Source: Lactuca virosa (Eukaryota > Streptophyta > Magnoliopsida > Asterales > Asteraceae). Taken from it: DNA of 64,000 nucleotides. Every line of letters starts with the position of its first letter. Within the stretch, counting starts at the first letter, position 1. Below, in pieces: positions 54,811-64,000 of this stretch. The stretch lies in NCBI GenBank assembly GCA_928212115.1, contig CAKMRJ010005634.1:123113234-123177233 (forward strand). The letters run 5' to 3'. Both the position numbers and the translations under genes were made by a program. The notes under the pieces are model-generated. The model was not told the DNA's origin. It saw nothing but the letters and a program-made list of their open reading frames with translations, and did no database searches.

Positions 54811-56618
54811 GACAAAATTGCAAAAATGGTCCCTATGGTTTCTCATTTTATGTGGCTAAGGTCCAAACCTTTGAAAAGTTGTAGATTTGGTCTTTTTCAA
54901 CATGTTTTGTAGTGGTTTTGATTCCTCGTTCGTTAACTTTAACAGCTTGGCTGGTAACTTTTTTTAAATGACTATTTTACCCTTAGGGCCATTTCTGCAA
55001 CCAAACTACATGGACAATTTCTACATATCCTATTTTTATTTTTATTAAATTATTATATATTAATAAACGTTATTTTTAATATATACTATTTATATATTAA
55101 TAAATATTGTTTTATTAGATTATTAATTTCTTTTAATTATTTTTTTTTAATTTCTTTGTTATCGGATATTTTAATTGGATTATTGTATATAAATAAATAT
55201 TATTTTTGATATATAATATTTATATATTATTAAATATTATTACATTGGATTATAAATTTATTTCAGTTAATTTTGTTTATTGGAGTAAATTGGATTACTA
55301 TATATTAATAAAGAATATATTATTGGATTATTAATTTCTTTTACTTCTTATAGTTAAATATTTTAATTACTTTTTTTTTTGAATTAATTCTTTTTTATTG
55401 GAACACTACTTTTAATTTATTACTTTCTTTATATAATAAATATTATTTAATATATTATTAATTTATTTTTATTGTATGACATTAATTCTTTTTAATTTTA
55501 TTAGTTTCATCACAAAGTTATCAGAATAAGCAAAAGTGTCGCCTCTCATCAACAAAAATCGTTGGGATCACCGCAAACACCTTCATCGGAGGTTCGACAT
55601 AAACCCTACTAACTTTTTCCACCCAACCATTACCGATAGCCACCTACAACAACCTTTTCACAACCCCCTGAAATCCTCCATATCCTACACAATGTGCAAC
55701 AAACTCCTATAAACATTAAAAGTTGTGGTGATCAGGTGATGGTAGTGGTGTTATCGCAAGTGATTACCGTCATCGTTGGTTGGAAAAAGTTGGTAAGTTT
55801 ATATCCGACCTCCGATGAAAATGTTTTGTGGTGATCCCTACGATTTTCGATGATGAGAGGCAACACTTTTGCATATTCTAGCGACTTTCTGTAGAACTAA
55901 TAAAATTAAAAAAAATTTAGTAGTATACATTAAAAATAAACTAATAATCCAACAAAATAGTATTTATTATATAAATAAATAATAAATTAAAAGTAATAAT
56001 CGAATAAAAAAGAATTGTTCCATAAAAGAAATTAAAAAAAACAAAAGAAATTAATAATCCAATAATATAGTATTTATTAGGATATAAATATTATATATTA
56101 AAAATAATATTATTTAATATATAATAATCTAATAAAATAGAATTACTCCAATAAAAAAATTATCTAAAATGAATTAATAATCCAAAAATAATAATATTTA
56201 TTAATATATAAACATTATACATTAAAAATAACATTTATTCATATATAATAATCCAATTAAAAATCCAATAACAAAAAAATTAAAAAGTTTAATTAAAATA
56301 AATTAATAATCTTATAAAATAATATTTATTAATATATAAATATTATATATTAAAAATAACATTTATTAATATATAATAATTCAAGAAAATTATAAAAAAA
56401 AATATGGAAATGATCATTGTAGTTTCGTTGTAGAAATGTTACCTGAGGATAAAACAATCATTTTAAAAAAAATTAACAACTAAGTTGTTAAAGTTAACCA
56501 AAGATGGACCCAAACCACAACAAAATTTGTTGAAAATCATAAAATTTGTCACTTTCAAAGGTTTTGACCTTAGCCACGTAATATGAGAAACCATAGAGAC
56601 CATTTTTACAATTTCGTC
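54811..56618. mobile_element. foldback element with about 0.85 kb arms, Mutator-like ends
   Basis: Nearly the whole 1,808 bp is one inverted repeat. The left end GACAAAATTGCAAAAATGG pairs with the right end, whose complement reads GACGAAATTGTAAAAATGG. Similarity continues through GGTTTCTCAT, GTGGCTAAGGTC and AACCTTTGAAA, then AT-rich arms, then a GC-richer inner part (TCGCCTCTCATCA near 55540 against its complement near 55850). The unpaired centre is roughly 55640-55740. Flanks TAATTATAT (54802-54810) and TAGCTATAT (56619-56627) agree at 7 of 9 bases, like a decayed 9 bp TSD. G...C ends of the AAATTGCAAAAATGG type and a 9 bp TSD suit a non-autonomous Mutator-like element. No transposase. Confidence 0.8.
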
Positions 56619-56627
56619 TAGCTATAT

Positions 56628-57685
56628 TATGTGATCAGTGATTTTCGTTTAAGAAAATAATTTCATAGGCCACACACTTCGTATATTTGGTTATGAATTG
56701 TTTATAATTGAAAATGTCATTTATTTGGTTTTAATGTTTATTTGAAATTGATTTTATTTTTTATGGTGAAATTGTATGATGACTTCTCACATAAGTGAAA
56801 ATGTACCACTATAAATTGTGAAATAATTTCTTTAATATCTAAATCACGCAAATTGACCAAAACTCTATAAAAATATATTTTTTATTGTTTTATTTGTATT
56901 ATTTTATTGTTTGTGATTAAGTGATTTGTCAATTACTATTTGTTTGTAATTTCTCATTTTATTAGTTATTACATTGAATGACAAATTGGGTCTGCACTTT
57001 TTCATTAGTGATTTTTGAACAAATGTAAAAAATAAACAACTCAAACAATTTTATCTATAAGGTGATTTTGTATTCGTTCGTTGTTTTTTTATATTACTGT
57101 TAGTGATTTTGTATATAAAAATATTGAAAAAATATTTTTAATTGATTTAGAATTTTGGTCATTTTTAGTTGTGTTTATTTTACGTGTGTTCTGCTTCGTT
57201 TTATTCTTTGAACAACAGATTTTATAATATTAGTAAAAATCTAGGAAAGAAAACATTACAAGAAAAAAATAATATATTGTGGTGTTATACTTACCAATAA
57301 AGAAATAATAAATATGTGGTCTTATAACTAACCAACGATATTTAATTTTAACATATGTCAAACATGTGGATGCGATCATAGGATCGTGGCAGAACTCTAT
57401 AAGCACTTGCCAAAATCCGTCACAACATTATTTTTCATTTTTATATAAAATGCAAAAAAAAAAAATATTAAAAACAGGAAAACGACAAATAATGGAAAAA
57501 ATATATATAAAAATTTATAAAGATGGGCAAAGACATGTGCAGTGAGACCCTACGTATGATTGGGAAACATTAAAAACAACTTTTAAAGTTACCGAGTAAA
57601 TTACAGTTTTGTTCTATTTTGGTTTATATTTTGGGTAATATTACAAAAACCATTATTTTTACTTTGAGGCCTTTGAGGCCCGCCA
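56628..57685. other. AT-rich intergenic DNA
   Basis: Nothing recognised. No ORF over 60 codons; poly-A and poly-T runs only. Confidence 0.6.
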
Positions 57686-57852
57686 AGAGCATTCATAATG
57701 ATGAGTTTAATTGGAGAGTTAAATGTATTGTAGAAAAAATTAATATAATTGTATGGATTGTAAAAAGATGATATAACAATTCATTGTATTTTATGAAGTT
57801 CAGTGTATTGTGGATGTCCTAAAAGAAACTCAAAGAGTCATTGGGAATGCCC
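57686..57852. mobile_element. probable MITE of about 170 bp
   Basis: The left end AGAGCATTCATAATGATGAG and the right end, whose complement reads GGGCATTCCCAATGACTC, form an imperfect inverted repeat. The interior is AT-rich with GTATTGT repeats. This resembles common plant MITEs with GGCATTC..AATG ends. I saw no clear TSD. Confidence 0.45.
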
Positions 57853-59994
57853 ATCAAAACATAGGGGCCCATATTTTCCCTATGTCTGTATTAGACCAAG
57901 ATTAGGTCAAGTTAATGTTACTACTTACCTTCAATCCTTGACATAAGCAAGTAAGTAATAATTCTATTTTTGTTTAAAATCATATTTGGGTTCTTATGTT
58001 TATGTTCTTATTTCTTTCTTCTTCAAAATCAGAATTATTATCACTGAAATCAAAGGCATTGAACAACAAATTTACTCTGACTTTCTTGAGGTTTCGATTT
58101 CGAAAATCAAAAGCTTTGAGTTTCTTTCATCTTACTTTTTTTCTTCTCTAAAATCAGAAGCATTTCACTGAATCATAAGCCACAATATCCTACTAGATCT
58201 ATGACTCTCTAAGTTTTCGAAAATCAGAAGCAAAACATATTTCAGATGTTTCAATTCAGCTTGAGTTTTCGAAAAATCCTAAAGTACAAGGAATATTATA
58301 ATTTCTTTAATTATGATTCATATATGATAAGATATTTTGTTATCATTCTAATGTAGTATTTAATTTTTGATTTTTATAGGTTTTAGAAGGTCTTAGAATC
58401 AAAAGATTTCTAGTATCAGAAGGTCTTATTATGGTTCTTGTAGTTAATGATTTTTACAGGTTTTAAATAAATCAAGTTTTTTATGTGTATTATTTTGAAT
58501 GATATTCGAACTTATGTATATTGCAATTAAGAATGAAAATATATAATTTCTAACGGTTGCCCATGTATATGGAATTATTGAGTAATTTCATATGCTCAAG
58601 CTTTTTCACGATAAACTAAGTGGTCAAAATATTAATGGTGTCAACAACTCTTTATTCAATGAACAAGATAGAAAAAATATGTGATTGCTTATCCTTTGTT
58701 GTATCATAAATTTAAAAAACACCACATGAACTATTGAATACTTACATCAAATATCAATAAATATGGGTTAAATAGGTTAAATGAAATTAGCTTTCAACTT
58801 TTTTATCTTTAAAGTTTTAGGGTCTATTCTTTTTACCAATGTACAGGGCCTTCGAAATCTTGGGGTCTAGATAATTTTATTCCTAGTTTGCTACTATTTT
58901 CAAAATAAAATTTAATTTTGGAGCTGTTTTTCGGTTACTACTTGACTGTCACACCTAAATACTAAGGATATGTTTAGAAGTGAGCGTTTCACAGCTTTGT
59001 TTGACAGTACAAATATTTAGCTTTTAGTTACCCTTTAAATCCAAAACATATTTCATGTAATGTTTAAAAAAAACTACTGAACTTTTATAATCAATTTCCA
59101 CAATTTCCCTTTAAAATATAGTTATATATATTTATCCCTTTTAAACAATTGTCATTTTTTGTAATTTAACATATCCCAAAATCTTTTAGTTATTTTAGTC
59201 AAACATTCACATAACAAATAAAAGCTACAATCTTATATATCAGTTTGATTGAAATGACCTTTGACCACCATCAAAAGATAAAAGGTCTTATCGATTGAGC
59301 TAAGGGATAATTTGTTATTTTGAAGTTTGATTATTTTATTTAACCTCTAGTTGGAAATTGGGATAGGGCCATAAAAAGCCTTAAGTTTGGCTGAAAATAT
59401 CGGTTTTACCCTTCAACGGATTTTTGGTTGGTTTATATCGTAAACTTGTCATTTTTGTCGGTTTTGCCCTTTTTATGTGTAATAGCAGGTTTCGAGGTTA
59501 CCATGATGCGAAAAAGCCCTTAAGTTTACACATATTTTGCAAAAAAGCCCTTAAGATTATAAATCTTAATAATAGTCTGGAATATGTTATTAAGGATTCT
59601 CGAATTCGTGTTGATGAACACGAAGTGACATCACTTCCTATAAGACCGAATGAAATAAAATTCTTCTTAGTAAGGTTAATATATTTCGATAGAGAGCTGC
59701 CTTGGACAGTTTTTCTACCAAACTAAACTTGTCTAACTGTGGTATTGACGTTCCTTGTTCTTTATGCCCGATTTTTAACAACTCTATAGAAAGATATTCG
59801 ACATGTGCTCATCAAGTGTTAAGTGACGTCACAAATTCTTCTCAAAATAAGTCGTTGATGTGATATAGACTTATCTAATCTTATTCTTATTCGTGATTTG
59901 CGTGGTTTTTTTTGGATTTGTTGTATATATCCATGGCTCGTAAAGCATTTTTAGAGGCGATCATAGTCACTATGTGGTGGCATTATTTTCATGC
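57853..59994. other. AT-rich intergenic DNA with AAAAAGCCCTTAAG repeats
   Basis: No gene recognised. AAAAGCCTTAAGTTT-type words occur at 59373-59388, 59511-59528 and 59541-59558. AAAATCAGAAGC recurs near 58150 and 58220. The open frames at 57986-58171 and 59424-59726 show no family features. Confidence 0.55.
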
Positions 59995-60268
59995 ATTAAT
60001 TTTTTTTAAAGGAAAATAAAAATATTTTATATGTTTAAAAGGTTTGTGTTTTAGAAATAATAATGTATCATACTTTTTTTATAAAAATAAATATAGTTGT
60101 ATAAGTTATTATTTCCGAAACTTTAAACATATAAAATATAAATATATTTGTCTAAGTTATTATACAAATATATTTATTTTATAAAAAAATATGATATGTT
60201 ATTATTTCTAAAATACAAACCTTTTAAACATATAAAATATTTTTATTTTACTTTTAAATAAAATTAAT
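59995..60268. repeat. 274 bp hairpin element
   Basis: Arms of about 110 bp pair almost perfectly: ATTAATTTTTTTTAAAGG at the left against the complement of the right end, then AAATATTTTATATGTTTAAA, GGTTTGTGTTTTAGAAATAA and so on. The loop (about 60110-60165) carries a third TAAACATATAAAATAT. AT content is very high. It may be a MITE or foldback relic. Confidence 0.75.
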
Positions 60269-60442
60269 TGAATTTAATTAATGTCATATTTTTCATATGT
60301 TTAACTATTTTAGAATAGTTAATTCTTAGATAACAAATGTTTTTTAATTTTGGTTTGAAAAGTTTAAGTAATATTTAAGAAATATATTCAAAATTTGATA
60401 AAACTAAATAATTTTTTAAAATTTAAATTTCAAAAGTTTATA

Positions 60443-62131
60443 TGTAACATCCTGATGTTGAGGTATTTCTAAATTTTAACCCTAAGTATGAAGATTATTG
60501 CATTTTACCCCTTGTGTATGAGAAGAGTTGCAAAATGGTCCATAGTGGCATTTTTGTAAATAGTGGGTGTGGAGCATGTACGTTGGACGTATATATCGTA
60601 CGATGGGCGTATGTGATAGGATCCTAAACCCTAACATTTACGGTTTGGACCCTATTTAAACATCTTTATGGCCTCCAAGTCTTTTCTCTCATTAGCCTCC
60701 ATCACTTCACTCAACCATGGCAAACCCTAGTTCCTTGTTTGAGCATTCTTGATCTTTGGTGTGCATTTTTGGTGACCTTGAAGGAGAAGGAGGGAAGTAG
60801 AATCACCTTGGGAGCTTGAGGAAGCTTTGGATCTGGAACCCCATCTATCTAGCAACCTCCAGGAGGTATAAAGTTCTGAACTTGGCTTACATTTCTTTAG
60901 ATCATGTTAACTCTTGAGTCTTGAAGCATTTTGGTCCCAAATCTTGACATTTATGAGTATGGCATACTCCAGCCCGTATAAGTTTATCCTTTCAGACGTT
61001 TTGAGATGTCTAGAACCATAAGCATACGATCTTGGTTCTTAGTTCTTACCCATGCATGTTCTAGGATGTCCTAATGGATTAAGAAGTTAGAGTTTGTTGG
61101 TATTAAGCACTTCTAGCCTTGCAAAATCATGAAGTTGGAAACTTTATGACTTATAATGATATTTTGGGCTTGGGTCTAGATTTGGACGTAAGGAATTGAT
61201 GGATTAAGCTCTTAATAAGATGTTGAAGTAGCCAGGTGCGTATGTTAGGCGTACCAAATGGTACGTTACGTGTACGAGGTTAAAACCTCGACTTCTTGGT
61301 CAAGCTGAGTATCCCCCGTGTAAAGCTGAGTACGCCCAACATACTCAGCTGAGTTGACTCAGCTGGCTTGTTGACTTTTGACTTTGACCAGGATTTGACC
61401 AAGTTTGACCTAAGGCTATTTGGGGTCCTTTGAGTTGTATTTGAGATTGGTCACTATTTGGTAAATAGGTGACGGATACAGCTGATATTCGGAGCAGAGA
61501 CCTATTCAGCTATTTGTTCGGACTGATATGTGAGTTTTCCCTCACTGTACTTATGGGTCGAGGGCACCAAGGTCAGCCCTTTGGATTAGATATCATGTTT
61601 TGTTACATACTGTTATGTTGAGATACGTGTTCACTGATTATGTGATTAGACTGGTAGATCTATAGGAATACATGTGTTTTGTTGATTACTATTTGTTATT
61701 GTATATGTCAACAAGTTATGGTTTGATGGGTTGAGGCAGACCAGTTGGTGTTGAAGGCTAAAACACCCAGGGCGGCTCGGAGAGACTAAAGGCCTGCAAG
61801 GCGGTCCAGTCATGCAGAAGGCCCGGAGAGCAGTCTGGATAAGTTGTAGGCCCTACAAGGCGATCCATTCAAGCTGAAGGCTCATGTATGCATGTTGTGT
61901 GGTGGTACTTTGGGGGAACTTACTACGCTTTGGCTTACGATTTTAGTTTATTGTTTCAGGTACTTCAGAGGATCGTGGGAAAGCGAAGGTGTGATCGTGC
62001 ACATCTTCCTGTTTTTATCATATTGGTCTTGGGATACTCTGATTATGACTATGAAACAATGGTTTTTCCTGTAAACAATTTTTGGGTTTTTTTTTAAAGT
62101 TAAAATGTATTGTGATTTTTGGGTCGTTACA
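60443..62131 (+). repeat. gypsy-type LTR (1,689 bp)
   Basis: It starts TGTAACATCC and ends GGGTCGTTACA and is followed by a primer site, so it is a 5' LTR. It has a donor-like TATGTGAGTT (GT at 61530), an acceptor-like TTTCAG/GTACTTC (AG at 61958-61959) and, between them, a GC-rich array of GGCGG and AGGCC words (61765-61870). It belongs to a different family from gypsy A and B. GAGTAC/GCTGAGTA words near 61250-61360 recur in the opposed LTR. Confidence 0.82.
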
Positions 62132-62291
62132 AGTTGGTATCAGAGCCTTGGTTTGAGAAAATTGGATGAACATTCGTGTGAATCTATACTCAAACTAGGG
62201 AACTACAAAGTTTTTTTTAATGGTTTTCAAAATTTTTTTCAAAAGTGACCAAGGAAGGATGCAGTGTGTACAATCAGCCGGAGCAAGAAAG
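62132..62291 (+). other. primer site and start of interior of the preceding element
   Basis: TGGTATCAGAGC at 62135-62146 matches the Met-tRNA site exactly. Only about 160 bp of leader remain before an opposed LTR cuts in. Confidence 0.88.
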
Positions 62292-63384
62292 TGTAACGTC
62301 CCAAAAATTAACACCAAAAATTTCGATTTTTATATTAATAAAAACCATTATCCAAAACAATATCATAAAACCATAGTGAAATCAGAGTATGTCAACAAAC
62401 ATCCAAATAGATCAGAGTTATGTAAAATGCGGAACAGTGTGGTGTGTGCAATGCAGTCATCCCGAGCTTTTCCCATTCGAACCAGAAGTACCTGAAAAAA
62501 TAAACTGAAAACCGTAAGCACAAAGCTTAGTGAGTTCCCTAAAATACCACATACCATACATATCAAACATATAATGGGCCCCGCCCGACATCAAGCCCCG
62601 CTCGGAACAGATCTGTCAGTCATCAGGCCCCGCCTGGCATCGGGCCCCACCCAATATACATACGAACATATAAACACATGCAAGAATCACAAAGATAAAT
62701 AGCATATAATATAATCATCAGGCCCTGCCTGGCATCGGGCCCCGCTCGGTAAACATATCAGAAAACATACATGCAAAGTCACACATAAAACTAGCATCCT
62801 AATCATAATAAACCATGGGCCGGCATTGGTGCCTTCGGCCCGCTAAACACAATGAGGAAACTCACCTCAAGCTGTTAAATGTGTCAAATAAAATCTCGGT
62901 CTGCTGATCCGGAAAATCCCCGCGCTAACACCATCAAATAATTTTCGATTAATAATTAGACATCGACCTATATTCAAGAATCTAAATTACTTGTCTAACA
63001 TCCAGGGTAAAAGACCATTTTACCCTTCTCTTACTTGGCCCAAAACCAAGGCCCAACCCATTTGCTCAAAATTCCCAAATTCCAAAATGGCATCCCAAAG
63101 CCCAATATGGCCCAACTTCCTAATTGGGCCCAAAAACCATCATGGGCCTAAATGCAAGAAAGCCCATAGCCTAGCAATGGCCCAAAGTTAGAAGTCCAAT
63201 GGCCCAACAAGGCCTAAACCCTAAAAGTCCAAAATATGGCCCAACCTGTTAAAGTCAACCGAAAGTCAAATTGTTGAGTACATTGGGCGTACTCAGACTT
63301 ACGCTTAGCGTACTCCTTCCGGGGCCAGTACGCGCATCATTCGAGCTGAGTACACCCCGTGTACTTCGCAGATAACCAACCCAA
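62292..63384 (-). repeat. opposed gypsy-type LTR, 3' part, minus strand
   Basis: On the minus strand it ends GGGACGTTACA (62292 on the plus strand TGTAACGTCCC). It has an acceptor-like TTTTTTCAG/GTACTTC (AG at 62493-62494), a donor-like GAG/GTGAGTTTCC (GT at 62864-62865) and between them GGGCCCCGCC arrays (62575-62750). No primer site follows its end, so it is a 3' or solo LTR that landed in the leader of the plus element. Its 5' part is cut by the insertion at 63385 or lies beyond the window. Confidence 0.78.
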
Positions 63385-64000
63385 TGTTGGATTAGGTGTC
63401 TAAGACCATAACTATTATTGGTATGTACTTGACCCGAGAGTAGCATGGTCCATTTGGGTTGCATGGCATCGGAACAATTTGGATAAACTTTTGTGAGAAG
63501 AGGATATTTATGATTTATTAATATATTATAAGTTCTAATATATTAATATGAAATCATATTATTTAATTAGTATTGATCAGGAATTAGTTTGGAATTAATT
63601 TCGTGATCAAAGGAGACTAATTAAATAAATGGGGATTGATTTGGTAAATCGTTCATTCTTATAAAGTGGGTTTATGATCCATAGTTCTTCATGTTGGGCT
63701 AAACCCATGTGGTGACCCATGGATACTCCATGGATGTTAAAACCCATGGATCATGAGGAATGTGGAAAGTCATGAGTTACATGGTGTAACCCCTAATGTG
63801 CACACTATATAAGAAGCCTCATAGCTCATGAATTGTGAACTAGAGTCTTGGCAAGGAGGGCTATCCGATTTCATGAAGTGCAAGTGTTCTTCTCTCAAGT
63901 TATTCCAATTATTCGTGGTGTTGTGTGATTCCATTTGAGGTGCAACACTTGGGGCACTAAGTTCTTAAAGGTCCAAGGCTTCCAACTACAAGAAAATGTA
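63385..64000 (+). mobile_element. LTR of the gag-only family, truncated by the window end
   Basis: It starts TGTTGGATTAGGTGTC and matches the LTRs of the minus-strand copy (ACCCGAGAGTAGCATGG). A TATATAAG box lies near 63808. The last 616 bp of the window cover most of an LTR of about 750-800 bp; whether it is solo or part of a full element is not visible. Confidence 0.88.

Noticed and set aside
61888..62097. Small ORFs at the end of the 60443 LTR
   Set aside because: They lie across the LTR end and the acceptor-like site and show no protein features.

Overview
This is a stretch of plant nuclear DNA made almost entirely of LTR retrotransposons nested in one another. There is no intact host gene, no rRNA or tRNA gene and nothing prokaryotic. 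Element types (Tekay-like Ty3/gypsy with 2.4-3.0 kb LTRs, a SIRE/Maximus-like Ty1/copia with a long extra 3' ORF, initiator-Met tRNA primer sites) point to a eudicot with a large repeat-rich genome. The wording of the proteins and LTRs resembles Asteraceae (lettuce/daisy family) elements; that assignment is from memory and is tentative.

Layout. 1-6432: 3' part of a decayed gypsy element (A) and its 3' LTR. 6433-8964: old host DNA with an LTR stub, a genomic fragment of a CIPK/SnRK-like protein kinase gene (6964-7214, two exons and an intron relic) and AT-rich filler. 8965-54347: one copia (SIRE-like) element swollen to 45.4 kb by later insertions. Its 5' LTR is split by a gypsy solo LTR (9363-12387, TSD TCTAG). 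gag and pol run 12789-19131. Its long 3' ORF (20124-45816) is split by gypsy element B (21528-38101), by a second copy of the copia pol-end/ORF3 segment (38097-40785) and by a gypsy solo LTR (40786-43171, TSD TCATC). Gypsy B itself holds a gag-only copia-type element (27656-35169) and a solo LTR of that family (35923-36688, TSD CACTA). The SIRE 3' LTR (from 45851) is split by a second full gag-only element on the minus strand (46067-53909, TSD GATTT). 54348-60442: host intergenic DNA with a 1.8 kb Mutator-like foldback element, a probable MITE and a 274 bp hairpin. 60443-64000: a gypsy LTR with primer site, an opposed LTR of the same broad family, and the start of another gag-only-family LTR.

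Order of events from nesting: SIRE inserted first, then gypsy B and the two gypsy solo LTRs' parents, then the gag-only family. By-eye LTR comparisons agree: about 97% for SIRE, 96.6% for the minus gag-only copy, 98.8% for the plus gag-only copy. A tandem duplication that began inside gypsy B and inside SIRE pol explains the second ORF3 segment.

The most unusual signals are: (1) hairpins in the non-coding part of the gag-only elements whose loop is nearly constant (core TTACGGCATCCCTCTT) while stems differ and co-vary, one module sitting at different places in the two copies; (2) palindromes around ACGGCCGT just upstream of TATA-like sequences in the gypsy LTRs, changed on both arms together in another subfamily; (3) a conserved splice-donor/acceptor-like pair inside every sufficiently complete gypsy LTR; (4) the shared-TSD duplication; (5) an extra ORF upstream of gag in gypsy B. 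All coding regions are broken except that extra ORF; none is predicted to be a working gene.
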